From contig CABIZO010000002.1 of assembly GCA_902363255.1 (NCBI GenBank), positions 558,001-622,000 on the forward strand: a DNA stretch of 64,000 bases, given 5' to 3'. Positions 38,061-46,554 of the stretch are shown here, piece after piece. The translations under genes and the position numbers were made by a program. The notes under the pieces are model-generated. The model was given only the letters and a program-made list of their open reading frames with translations. It was not told where the DNA came from and did no database searches. Within the stretch, counting starts at the first letter, position 1. Every line of letters starts with the position of its first letter. Source of the stretch: Peptostreptococcaceae bacterium (GTDB taxonomy: Bacteria > Bacillota > Clostridia > Peptostreptococcales > Peptostreptococcaceae).

Positions 38061-39095
38061 ATGCATATGGCAGATGCCCTATTATCACCAGCAGTAGGAG
38101 GCGTAATGTGGGTAGCAGCAGCTACAACACTAGCTTATTCAAGTCAAAAAATCCATAAAGAAGAAAGAATTGAAAGAGAAGAAACAGTGGAATTTAGAAA
38201 GAAAGTACCATTGATGGGGGTACTTGGAGCTTTAGTATTTGCATCACAAATGATTAACTTTACCATACCAGGAACAGGTTCAAGTGGACATATTGGTGGA
38301 GGAATGCTACTTGCAGCACTTTTAGGACCAGAAGCAGGATTTTTGACACTGGCATCCGTTCTGGTGATCCAAGCATTATTTTTTGCTGATGGAGGTCTTT
38401 TGGCATTGGGATGCAATATGATAAATATGGGATTTTTCGCATGTTTCATAGGATTTCCTTTTATATATAAAAACATACTTAAAAAAGAATTTTCTCCAAC
38501 TAAAATTATGGTAGCATCCATAGTTTCAGTAGTAGTAGCATTGCAACTTGGGGCATTTGGAGTTGTTCTTGAGACAAGTTTATCAGGCATATCAGAATTA
38601 CCATTTTCCACATTTGTACTTCTAATGCAACCAATTCATTTAGCAATAGGATTAGTAGAAGGAGTTTTAACAGGAGCAGTATTAATATTTGTATATGAAT
38701 CAAGACCAGAATTACTTGTGGGATATAATGGTGAAGGAAAACAGGGGAAATTAAGTATTAAAGGTGTAATAACTACTTTATTAGTTTGCACAGTATTAAT
38801 AGGAGGAGGTTTATCTTTATTCGCATCATCAAACCCTGATGGTCTAGAATGGTCAATTGAAAAGGTTACAGGAAGTACTGACATAGATAGAACAACTTCA
38901 GTAGGAAGCACCCTTGAAAATATTCAAGAAAAAACAGCATTTTTACCTGATTATGCATTTAAATCAGATGAAGAAAATTCAATGGGTACAACTATTTCAG
39001 GAATTGTAGGATCAGATATAACACTAGGTTTAGCAGGGGTGATAGGTCTAGGAGTAAGAAGCAAGAAAAAGAAAGAAGAGAAGTTACATATTTAA
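38061..39095 (+). CDS. cbiM: CbiM/NikM cobalt-nickel ECF transporter S component with fused PDGLE (CbiN-like) domain
   Basis: A 344-aa membrane protein. The start at 38061 is fixed by MHMADALLSPAVGG: CbiM/NikM need the N-terminal Met-His to bind the metal, and an aagga site precedes it. An upstream GTG at 38052 would spoil this. About seven hydrophobic segments follow, including GHIGGGMLLAALLGPEAGFL and the region LALGCNMINMGFFACFIGF. The C-terminal part (from about residue 240) is the CbiN-type PDGLE domain: SSNPDGLEWSIEKVTG, then a final transmembrane helix and lysine-rich end. It takes up Co2+ or Ni2+ with CbiQ and CbiO encoded directly downstream. Confidence 0.93.
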   Translation: MHMADALLSPAVGGVMWVAAATTLAYSSQKIHKEERIEREETVEFRKKVPLMGVLGALVFASQMINFTIPGTGSSGHIGGGMLLAALLGPEAGFLTLASVLVIQALFFADGGLLALGCNMINMGFFACFIGFPFIYKNILKKEFSPTKIMVASIVSVVVALQLGAFGVVLETSLSGISELPFSTFVLLMQPIHLAIGLVEGVLTGAVLIFVYESRPELLVGYNGEGKQGKLSIKGVITTLLVCTVLIGGGLSLFASSNPDGLEWSIEKVTGSTDIDRTTSVGSTLENIQEKTAFLPDYAFKSDEENSMGTTISGIVGSDITLGLAGVIGLGVRSKKKKEEKLHI

Positions 39096-39116
39096 TGAAA
39101 AGTTGAGGGTGATATC

Positions 39117-39923
39117 ATGTCTAATTTCACAAAATCAATATATCAACTAAAATGTATTGATGATATTGGAAGACAAGAAAATATTATAAAACAGATAAAT
39201 CCACTGTCCAAGCTAATAGTTACAGTATTATATATTTTTACTGTAGTTTCTATGGACAAGTATGATATTTCTGCCTTATTACCATTTTTATTTTACCAAG
39301 TTCTATTATTATATTTAACAGAAATACCAATAAAATTAATAGCAAAATTATCTGTAGTAGGTCTTCCTTTAGTTTTAGGCATGGGACTTTTTAATCTTTT
39401 TTTAGATAGAAAAGTATTTATTTACATTGGATTTATTCCAATTACTTATGGTGTAATTTCTTTTACCTCCCTTTTAATAAAAGGGTGCTTAACAGTTACA
39501 GCTGGAGGACTTTTAATATGTACAATGAGTATAGAAGATTTAGCAAAAGCTCTTAGAAAACTTCACGTACCAAAATTAATTACAAGTCAACTAGTGTTTA
39601 TGTATAGATATATATTTATATTAATAGAATCAGTAGAGCAAGTTAATAATGCCTACATGCTTAGAGCACCTAACCAAAAAGGAATTAATTTTAAAGTATG
39701 GGGATCTTTACTTGGCCAATTATTACTTAGAAGTTTTGATAAAGCAGAAAGAATTTATAATGCAATGATACTTAGAGGTTTTAATGGTGAGTATGTTTCT
39801 TATGTAAATGAAAAACTTAAGATTACTGATTTTATTTACATATTAAGTTGGATAGTATTTTTGTTAACAGTTAAATATATAAACTTACCTTTGTTAATAA
39901 GAAGAATGATTGTGGGGAGATAA
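39117..39923 (+). CDS. cbiQ: CbiQ, energy-coupling T component of the cobalt/nickel transporter
   Basis: A 268-aa membrane protein with about five transmembrane segments (for example LIVTVLYIFTVVSMDKYD, LIAKLSVVGLPLVLGMGLF). The T-component coupling motifs are present: ALRKLHVPKLITSQLVFMYR near residue 143 and MILRGFNGEY near 218, which contact the ATPase. It starts 21 bases after the cbiM stop and ends 3 bases before cbiO. The CbiQ rather than general EcfT assignment rests on its cbiM neighbour. Confidence 0.92.
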   Translation: MSNFTKSIYQLKCIDDIGRQENIIKQINPLSKLIVTVLYIFTVVSMDKYDISALLPFLFYQVLLLYLTEIPIKLIAKLSVVGLPLVLGMGLFNLFLDRKVFIYIGFIPITYGVISFTSLLIKGCLTVTAGGLLICTMSIEDLAKALRKLHVPKLITSQLVFMYRYIFILIESVEQVNNAYMLRAPNQKGINFKVWGSLLGQLLLRSFDKAERIYNAMILRGFNGEYVSYVNEKLKITDFIYILSWIVFLLTVKYINLPLLIRRMIVGR

Positions 39924-39926
39924 ATT

Positions 39927-40673
39927 ATGAGAGTTAGTGTTAAGTTAAAAGATTTACATTATAAATATCCAGATAAATATGAAGCGTTAAAAGGTATTGA
40001 TTTAAATATATGTGAAGGTGAGTCCATAGGAATAGTTGGATCTAACGGGGCTGGCAAATCAACTTTATTACTTCATTTAACTGGTCTATTATTTCCTACT
40101 AAAGGAAGTGTAGAGATAAATGGAAAAATAGTTAATAATAAAAATTTAGCTGAAATTAGAAAGGAAATAGGATATACATTTCAACAGCCACAAGATCAAT
40201 TATTTACTACAAGTGTTTATGAAGATATTGCCTTTGGTCTTAAAAATTATAAAATAGAGTCTGTTAAAGTAGAGCAAATGGTAATGGATACATTAAGAAG
40301 AGTAGGTATAGAAGATCTGAAAGACAAGGCACCCTATAGATTGTCAGGAGGTCAACAAAATCTTGCAGCTATTGCTACGGCAATTTCTATGAATCCGTCC
40401 ATACTTATAATGGATGAGCCAACATCAGCTCTTGACCCAAAGGCTAGAAGAAGAATAATAAATTTACTAAATAATTTTAATTATACAAAAATAATTGCAA
40501 CTCACGACTTAGATGTAGTATTAGATACATGTAAAAGAACTATAGTATTAAAAAATGGCAATATAGCAGCAGATGGACTTACAAAAGATATCTTATTAGA
40601 TAAGAATCTAATGGAAATGTGTGATTTGGAACTTCCCCTATCTTGCCAGTCTAGGTCGTTGTTGACATACTAA
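39927..40673 (+). CDS. cbiO: CbiO, ATPase of the cobalt/nickel ECF transporter
   Basis: A 248-aa ABC ATPase: Walker A GSNGAGKSTLL near residue 39, Q-loop TFQQPQDQLF near 85, signature LSGGQQNLAAIA near 138, Walker B ILIMDEPTSALD near 157 and the H-loop ATHDLD. The short spacing to cbiQ and the terminator after it complete the operon. It is somewhat shorter than many CbiO proteins (C-terminus SCQSRSLLTY), but every motif for ATP hydrolysis is present. Confidence 0.93.
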   Translation: MRVSVKLKDLHYKYPDKYEALKGIDLNICEGESIGIVGSNGAGKSTLLLHLTGLLFPTKGSVEINGKIVNNKNLAEIRKEIGYTFQQPQDQLFTTSVYEDIAFGLKNYKIESVKVEQMVMDTLRRVGIEDLKDKAPYRLSGGQQNLAAIATAISMNPSILIMDEPTSALDPKARRRIINLLNNFNYTKIIATHDLDVVLDTCKRTIVLKNGNIAADGLTKDILLDKNLMEMCDLELPLSCQSRSLLTY

Positions 40674-40680
40674 TAAAAAT

Positions 40681-40722
40681 AAAACTATCATAGTTAATTG
40701 GATACTATGATAGTTTTATTTT
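40681..40722 (+). terminator. Terminator of the cbiMQO operon
   Basis: aaaactatcatagt and actatgatagtttt form a 14-bp stem around taattggat, followed by attttat. It lies directly after the cbiO stop. Confidence 0.85.
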
Positions 40723-40940
40723 ATATCATTAAAAGTAAATTAATATGCAAGATAGCACAGAGCATCTCACTAAGAAAATAGACTTAGATAATTGTGATGT
40801 TATTAATTTTAATATTGACCCTAATGTTAATAAAGATTTATAGCTAGACAGTACTTGGTGGAGTTTTTGCACAAGAAAACTATTTATGGAATGAAATTGT
40901 TATACTAAAGAACCTAAATAAGAAGAAAGTTTTAGATAAT

Positions 40941-41150
40941 AAAAAAGATGGCAATGCCATCTTTTAACTACATAATTCATACTTGGGGAAAGTAGAATAC
41001 TATGTAAAACAAAATTATTATGATAAAACAAAACTAAAATCTTAGAAGGGTTAAAAACAAAAAAAGTCAGAAGGTTTAAGCCTTCTGACTTTTTTATATT
41101 TTCATAATATAATTATCGTGTATACTTAAATAATAAAACCTTTTTATGGC
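40941..41150. repeat. Intergenic element, copy 2 (two hairpins)
   Basis: Matches 35845-36090: aagatggcaatgccatctt at about 40945-40963, then acataattcatacttgggg, then gtcagaagg...ccttctgac at 41066-41089 and tttttatattttcataat. The hairpins here could also end transcription of the minus-strand gene downstream. The remainder of 40723-41216 shows no gene. Confidence 0.8.
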
Positions 41151-41216
41151 ATTATAAAGAGTTTTTTGAAAAAACTATTTATAAAAATTACTATAAAAAC
41201 TAGTTTTTTTTAAATC

Positions 41217-41981
41217 CTACTTCTTAGCTTTTAATAAGGCATCCTTCACAGCCTCAATAACACCTTTTGAAGAATAAGTTGAACCACTTACTGCATCAAC
41301 ATCATATGTTTGAGTTTCTATTATTTTCTCAGGAATAGAATCAAAAGCTGGTTCATAAAATATTTCGCCCACTTCATTGTGGCTAACTATGGAAATCTCA
41401 TCAATGATACCATCTTTTATAGTCACTAAAACTTTAAGGTCTGGACCATATCCATAGCCAGTACCTTCATACACGCCATCTTTGTAATCACTGTTTGAGC
41501 TGCTTTCATTTGTACTTATGTTATGACTGAAGTCTGATTTAATACTATTAACAACTCTATCAAATCCCACAAATCCTCCGACTTCAAATATATGTAATAC
41601 CGTAATAATAATAAGCAAGGCAGTTAACTCTCGATGTCTTTTTATCCACACTTTTCCAATATTCTTCTTGTCAACAAATGTGTGCCATAAAAGTAAACCT
41701 ATTATAAGACCAATTGTTCCATAATTAAAGCTTATGATTGAATATGAGGAAAGTATTCCATGAATAAATGACGATAATAAAAATAAATATCCTAAGTCAA
41801 CGTGATTTTTCCTCAAAAACTTATTTATTGTTCTTAAAAAATTATCTATTTTTATTAATAATTCATTATTACGATCTTTTTGTATTTTCTTTTGTACAAT
41901 TCTCAGTAGCCATATGATGCTTAGAAGTATTCCTAATATTAGAGCTATCCAGGCGAATAAAATATTAAAAAATAAAGTCAT
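41217..41981 (-). CDS. FMN-binding domain protein with b-type cytochrome-like membrane part
   Basis: A 254-aa protein. It starts with a long hydrophobic helix (FFNILFAWIALILGILLSII), then a helical bundle with histidines placed in or near membrane segments (H73 in SSFIHGILSS, LLWHTFVD, RHRELTALLIIITVLHIFE), resembling a ferric reductase or cytochrome b fold. The C-terminal 85 residues are an FMN_bind domain ending DAVSGSTYSSKGVIEAVKDA. The S-G-S-T there fits the motif whose threonine receives FMN covalently, through a flavin transferase not seen here. It probably passes electrons across the membrane. The start follows a ggaggt site on the minus strand. Confidence 0.82.
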   Translation of the reverse strand: MTLFFNILFAWIALILGILLSIIWLLRIVQKKIQKDRNNELLIKIDNFLRTINKFLRKNHVDLGYLFLLSSFIHGILSSYSIISFNYGTIGLIIGLLLWHTFVDKKNIGKVWIKRHRELTALLIIITVLHIFEVGGFVGFDRVVNSIKSDFSHNISTNESSSNSDYKDGVYEGTGYGYGPDLKVLVTIKDGIIDEISIVSHNEVGEIFYEPAFDSIPEKIIETQTYDVDAVSGSTYSSKGVIEAVKDALLKAKK

Positions 41982-42173
41982 AATACCTCCAGTTTTTTTT
42001 AATTAATATTATATTACTGTTTTTTTATTTAGTTTTATATTTTTTTCAACTACTTATAGATTATTATACATAAATTTCATAAAAATTTAAAATAAATATT
42101 AAAATCTAATTGCTTAAGGAAAGGAAATTTTTTACTATATTAAATAAATAGAATATATTATAATTTACATAAG

Positions 42174-42212
42174 AAACCTCTCATATTTGTGCATCAAATG
42201 AGAGGTTTTTAT
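42174..42212 (+). terminator. Hairpin terminator between divergent genes
   Basis: aaacctctcat and atgagaggttt form a perfect 11-bp stem followed by ttatattt. It lies just before the AraC fragment on the plus strand, where it may stop readthrough or act as a leader attenuator. Confidence 0.65.
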
Positions 42213-42254
42213 ATTTATAATTTATTATACTATTATTTGTAAGGAGATAGATTA

Positions 42255-42545
42255 ATGGAATGGTTAGAAAAATTAAATGAAGCATTACAATATATTGAAG
42301 AAAATTTAGATAAAGAAATTGAATATGAAAAGGCAGCTAAGATAGCATGTTGCACAACATATCATTTCCAAAGGATGTTCTCATACATAGCAGGAACTCC
42401 ACTATCAGAATACATAAGAAATAGAAGGCTGACAAAAGCAGCATTGGATTTACAAAGTGGAGATAAAGTAATTGATTTGTCAATTCGCTATGGATATGAA
42501 TCACCAATAGCCTTCAATAGAGCTTTTCAGAAAGTATACAATTAA
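42255..42545 (+). pseudogene. AraC-family regulator, only the helix-turn-helix domain left
   Basis: A 96-aa frame behind aaggaga. It contains the N-terminal part of an AraC/XylS DNA-binding domain: ALQYIEENLDKEIEYEKAAK, CCTTYHFQRMFSYIAGTPLS (first helix-turn-helix) and IRNRRLTKAALDLQSGDKVI, then IRYGYESPIAFNRAFQK (second). It stops right where the GxTPSxxR segment and then an effector domain (often GyrI-like) should follow; after the stop, no continuation is seen in any frame. The domain itself looks intact, so it may still bind DNA, but compared with AraC-GyrI regulators about two thirds is missing. Confidence 0.75.
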
Positions 42546-42776
42546 TTACTCAAAGGTTATGAAAGAAAAATTTAATAGCTTTAATGGCTCACAAATATCA
42601 TTTTTTTAGCCTAAGTAAAATAGCATTAAATTTTGTTTCACAAGTTGTAATGAAAATGTTTAAGTAGTTTTATTTTCGTAGAATAATATAAAAATTATAA
42701 CTAAATAAGAATTTGAAATGAAAAAGAAAGAAATTTTAAATAGAAGATATTCTTGAATATATAAAGGATAAGTAAA

Positions 42777-42818
42777 TTAATAGAGTAATAATTCTTTGAA
42801 TTATTACTCTATTAAAAA
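42777..42818. terminator. Long perfect hairpin between the AraC fragment and xpaC
   Basis: taatagagtaataattc and gaattattactctatta pair fully around a tiny loop. Neither side has a clean T-run, though ttaaaaat follows. The rest of 42546-43044 is AT-rich and shows no gene. Confidence 0.5.
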
Positions 42819-43044
42819 TTTAACACTTACAGAAACTATTTTTTATATACGAATTCAAAACTAAACATGATTTTATTGATTATTGCACTAAAAACAGCAA
42901 TTTAAAATGACTTCAAAAGTATTTTTAAGTTAGCAGTTACAATTAGCTAAATTATAATATATAATAGACTTAAAATATTATAATAAGTCTATTATATATC
43001 TAGATTTATGTTAATAATAAGAAAAATAATCTGGAGGCAACATA

Positions 43045-44187
43045 ATGAATAAAAAGGATTTTTCTAATTTAGAAGATCAAATCATGTCTACAGTTAGCAA
43101 TGCACTTAAAGCAATAGATATTGCTAATTTGAAAAGAGATATTAACGATAAAACTGAAGACACCATAAATCAATTTAAATCAAAGTTTGATGAATATAGT
43201 GAAAAATATATGGGTTTAAATAAAAAATCTAAAAATGATATATCAAAATACATTAGTAAAAGACCAGCTGGAAGTATATCGGGAATACTTTGTATAGTAT
43301 TTGGTGCCGGTGGAAGTATAATTTATGGTTTTTCTGTGGCGCTATCTTTAATAGCGAATACATTCTTTAGTAGTATTATTATAGGTAGCCAAGTTATTTT
43401 TGGATTTTCAATTTTATTTTTTGTAGGAAGCATAGGTTTATTATTAAAAGGAATAAGTTTAAGAAAAAGAGTAAAACGTTTTAAGAAGTATGTAAGATTT
43501 ATTGATGATAATAGTTATTTCTTAATTGATGATTTAGCAAAATTTGCTAAAGAAAAAAAGAGTTTTGTACTTAAAGACCTACGTAAAATGATTGATTTAG
43601 GTATGTTTTTAGAAGGACATATAGATGAAGAAAAAACTTATTTTATATTAAATGATGAAGTCTATAGTGACTATTTAAATTTAAAAAAAGAACAAATAGC
43701 TAAAGAAAGTAATAAGGAGAAGTTAAAAGAAGAAGTAGATAATTCAGGAAAAGAAGAAATAGAATCTACAATTAAAATAGGAAGAAATTATATTGAACAA
43801 ATAAAAACTGTAAGAAATGAGCTTTATAGAGAAGAAATAGCTATAAAGTTAGATAAATTAGGAAACATTGGGGATCAAATCCTTAATTATGTTGAAAAAA
43901 ATCCTAAAAAAACACAGGAAGTTAATAAATTTATAAATCATTATCTTCCGATTACTATAAAATTAATTAATTCATATAAAGAGTTAAATAATCAAGTAGT
44001 TCAAGGTGACAATATAAAAAATGCTAAAATTGAAATTGAAAAGAGTATTGATCTTATTAATAATGCTTTTGAAAATTTATTAGATGATTTATATGAAGAT
44101 GTTGTTTTAGATATTTCTACAGATATTTCTGTTCTTAAAACATTATTTAAACAAGAAGGATTATCAGAAGAGGATTTTAAAAAATAA
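43045..44187 (+). CDS. XpaC-family (5-bromo-4-chloroindolyl phosphate hydrolysis) membrane protein
   Basis: A 380-aa protein of the XpaC family, nearly always the partner of TelA. It has an N-terminal helical region, the conserved stretch KYISKRPAGSISGILCIVFG leading into two transmembrane helices (SIIYGFSVALSLIANTF, IIGSQVIFGFSILFFVGSIG), then the cytosolic RFKKYVRFIDDNSYFLIDDL and KKSFVLKDLRKMIDLGMFLE, followed by long coiled-coil helices. The name comes from a dye-hydrolysis phenotype in Bacillus; the actual role is thought to lie in envelope stress or anion resistance with TelA. A ctggaggc site precedes the ATG. telA follows after 185 bases. Confidence 0.85.
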   Translation: MNKKDFSNLEDQIMSTVSNALKAIDIANLKRDINDKTEDTINQFKSKFDEYSEKYMGLNKKSKNDISKYISKRPAGSISGILCIVFGAGGSIIYGFSVALSLIANTFFSSIIIGSQVIFGFSILFFVGSIGLLLKGISLRKRVKRFKKYVRFIDDNSYFLIDDLAKFAKEKKSFVLKDLRKMIDLGMFLEGHIDEEKTYFILNDEVYSDYLNLKKEQIAKESNKEKLKEEVDNSGKEEIESTIKIGRNYIEQIKTVRNELYREEIAIKLDKLGNIGDQILNYVEKNPKKTQEVNKFINHYLPITIKLINSYKELNNQVVQGDNIKNAKIEIEKSIDLINNAFENLLDDLYEDVVLDISTDISVLKTLFKQEGLSEEDFKK

Positions 44188-44362
44188 GTTTTGAGCAACA
44201 GATGTATCTGAAGCTCAGCGAAGATATATCATTTGAGTAACGGATTTATCTGAAATTGCATAGTGCCCACACAGTGGCTTAAAGTGATAAGGAGGATATA
44301 TCGTTGACGATATGGTTCTCAATTTTGGCGACATAAGCGAAGCAAATTTTAAATACAAGGGA
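44188..44362. repeat. Direct repeats and short hairpin between xpaC and telA
   Basis: Two copies of a motif like tttgagyaacrgatktatct start at about 44191 and 44231. A short hairpin atatcg-ttga-cgatat lies at about 44297-44312. This spacer is visibly richer in G and C than its surroundings and has no gene. It may be a structured intercistronic element that sets xpaC:telA ratio. Confidence 0.5.
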
Positions 44363-44372
44363 GGCATTAAAG

Positions 44373-45524
44373 ATGAGTGATGAATTCAAGGAAAAGTATG
44401 TTGATATAAAACCAGAATTAACTTTCCAACCATTTGGTGAGGAAGTTCCTGATGTAAAAATAAAAGAAGAAGTGGTAGAAGAAAAAATAATTGATGAAAT
44501 CCAACTGACAGAAGAAGAAAAGAAAATGGTAGATCAATTTGTGGATAAAATAGAGATAAGTGATTCAAATTCTATTTTACAATATGGTGTAGGTGCTCAA
44601 AAGAAGATTTCTGATTTTTCACAGTCAGCATTAAATGATGTGAGAACTAAAGATTTAGGTGAAATTGGAGAAATACTATCTAGTGTAGTTCTTGAGTTAA
44701 AGAACTTTGAAGAAGGTGAAGAGAAAAAAGGAATCTTCGGTTTCTTTAAAAAAGGTAAAGATAAGATTTCACAAATGAAAGTGAATTATGAAAGTGTAGA
44801 GAGTAATATAGGTAAAATGTGCAATGCACTTGAAAAGCATCAAATACAACTTTTAAAAGATATTGCCATGCTAGATAAAATGTATGAAATAAATAAAGTA
44901 TATTTTAAAGAGCTTTATATGTATATCTTAGCAGGGAAAAAGAAACTTCAAAAATTAGAGAAGGAAGAACTTCCTAAATTACAAGAAAAAGCAAGAAATA
45001 GCGGTAATCCTCAGGATGCTCAAGAATTAAATGATTTTATTGCTCTTTGTAATAGATTTGAAAAGAAAATTCACGATTTAGAATTAACTAAAATGATTTC
45101 TTTACAAATGGCTCCTCAAATTCGTTTAATTCAAAATAATGACACCTTAATGTCTGAAAAAATACAATCTACAATTATAAATACTATTCCACTTTGGAAA
45201 AGTCAAATAGTTTTAGCGCTTGGAGTTGAGCACGCGGCTAATGCTGCTAGAGTTCAAAGAGAAGTAACAGATATGACAAATGAACTTTTACGTAAAAATG
45301 CAGAAATATTAAAAACTTCAACTATAGAAACTGCAAAAGAGTCTGAAAGAGGAATTGTTGATATTGAAACACTTAGAGCTACTAATGAATCATTGATTTC
45401 AACTCTTGATGAAATACTTAATATACAAACAGAAGGGCGTCAAAAACGTAGGGAAGCTGAAGCCGAATTAAGAAATATTGAAGATCAATTAAAAAATAAG
45501 CTTTTAGATTTTAAATATCAGTAA
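44373..45524 (+). CDS. telA: TelA family toxic anion/tellurite resistance protein
   Basis: A 383-aa soluble, mostly helical protein of the TelA family. Typical elements are the N-terminal LTEEEKKMVDQFVDKIEISD, ILQYGVGAQKKISDFSQSAL near residue 68, FFKKGKDKISQMKVNYESV near 124, and the C-terminal RVQREVTDMTNELLRKNAEI near 299 and LRATNESLISTLDEILNIQ near 333. The family is tied to tellurite, lantibiotic and phage-infection tolerance; the mechanism is not known. It starts behind gggagg and pairs with the XpaC homologue upstream. A loose hairpin (aggaagag / cttcct) at about 45646-45685 may end the unit. Confidence 0.9.
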   Translation: MSDEFKEKYVDIKPELTFQPFGEEVPDVKIKEEVVEEKIIDEIQLTEEEKKMVDQFVDKIEISDSNSILQYGVGAQKKISDFSQSALNDVRTKDLGEIGEILSSVVLELKNFEEGEEKKGIFGFFKKGKDKISQMKVNYESVESNIGKMCNALEKHQIQLLKDIAMLDKMYEINKVYFKELYMYILAGKKKLQKLEKEELPKLQEKARNSGNPQDAQELNDFIALCNRFEKKIHDLELTKMISLQMAPQIRLIQNNDTLMSEKIQSTIINTIPLWKSQIVLALGVEHAANAARVQREVTDMTNELLRKNAEILKTSTIETAKESERGIVDIETLRATNESLISTLDEILNIQTEGRQKRREAEAELRNIEDQLKNKLLDFKYQ

Positions 45525-45918
45525 TACAGGTCTTGTGTCAGATAGTATAGAAAAATTGAGGAATGTTTAGAAACACAATATGTATAGGAAGGTACGGAGA
45601 GCCGTACCACAAGTAAGGGATAAAAATTTAAAAATATTATTAATTAGGAAGAGATATTGACGAATAAGTCTATATATCTTCCTTATTTTATTATATTGGA
45701 AGTATAATATTATAAAAGGATTTAATAAAAAATATTTTGAATAAAGTGATATGAGAAAGTTGAATAGGGCGGAGAAACTCATTACATTCAAATGCTTGTG
45801 ATACTTAATCAGTTTGCATAAACAACAGGCCAATCTATATTTTTACATTTATTGGGTATTAATAGTGATATAATATAAATTGCAAGAGAACAATAAAAAG
45901 ACAAGGGTGAGTATTTTA
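45525..45918. other. Intergenic region with decayed hairpin copy
   Basis: At 45598-45620 gagccgtaccacaagtaagg is a decayed copy of hairpin family B seen at 46515, 53622, 54306 and 54989; its right arm is lost. An imperfect hairpin lies at 45646-45685. No gene is supported before 45919. Confidence 0.5.
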
Positions 45919-46348
45919 ATGGGGAAAAACAATATAACAGAATCTAAAATGATGGAAGTTTTAGATTGGAGTTACGACAAAGCTGTAAATGGATTGCCAG
46001 GAATGGATACAGCTGAAGAATTAGCGAGTAATTACCTTAGCAAATCTAGTTCAGTTGATGAAGCTATAGATAAATTCATTAACTGGTCAAGCAGCCGCAG
46101 ACATATTAAAACAGGCAGGTATAAAAATAGGTACTAAGATGAGTACAGTACTAATAAAAAGAATGCCTGTTGAGATTATAAAGCAAATCAATAAAAAGGT
46201 AGGTTTTAGACTTGTCACTAAATTTGGAGAAAAAGGTGTTATTAATTTAGGGAAATGTGTACCATTAGTAGGAGGAGTAATAGGTGGTGCAGTAGATGCT
46301 GTGGGAACAAATACTATTGGTAAAACAGCTAAAAAGGTTTTTAACTAA
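45919..46348 (+). pseudogene. EcsC-family protein with internal deletion and frameshift
   Basis: The first frame (from ATG 45919) gives VLDWSYDKAVNGLPGMDTAE and SSSVDEAIDKFINWSSS, the N-terminal part of an EcsC-family protein. At about 46090 the frame breaks. Another frame continues with DILKQAGIKIGTKMSTVLIK, KVGFRLVTKFGEKGVINLGK and VPLVGGVIGGAVDAVGTNTI, the normal EcsC C-terminus, to 46348. The hydrophobic middle of the family (about 80 residues) is missing at the break. So this is one gene with an out-of-frame deletion, not two small genes. EcsC proteins are membrane-associated and of uncertain role. Confidence 0.85.
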
Positions 46349-46369
46349 TAATATATAAAACATACCTTA

Positions 46370-46498
46370 ATGATAGAATACAAGAACAAAATTAATGAAA
46401 GATTTGGGGAGCTAATATATGAATTAAATAAATCAAGTGATCTCAGAGTGTTTAATAATAGTGTAGACGCTGAAAATTGGATTTTAAATATTAATTAA
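46370..46498 (+). CDS. Possible 42-aa protein or gene fragment
   Basis: A short frame reading MIEYKNKINERFGELIYELN and ending VFNNSVDAENWILNIN. The last part resembles the end of SpoIIAA/STAS-like proteins (VF-x-x-x-x-A-x-x-W). There is no good ribosome-binding site, and it lies between the ecsC remnant and a terminator, so a gene fragment is more likely than a functional gene. Confidence 0.3.
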   Translation: MIEYKNKINERFGELIYELNKSSDLRVFNNSVDAENWILNIN

Positions 46499-46514
46499 TA
46501 TAACTAAGTAAAAA

Positions 46515-46548
46515 AACCGTATCACAAGTAAGTGATACGGTTTTATAT
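46515..46548. terminator. Hairpin family B terminator, copy 1
   Basis: aaccgtatcac and gtgatacggtt pair around aagtaa, with T-runs on both strands. It can end transcription from the ecsC side and of the minus-strand pan operon. Confidence 0.8.
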
Positions 46549-46554
46549 TAAATA

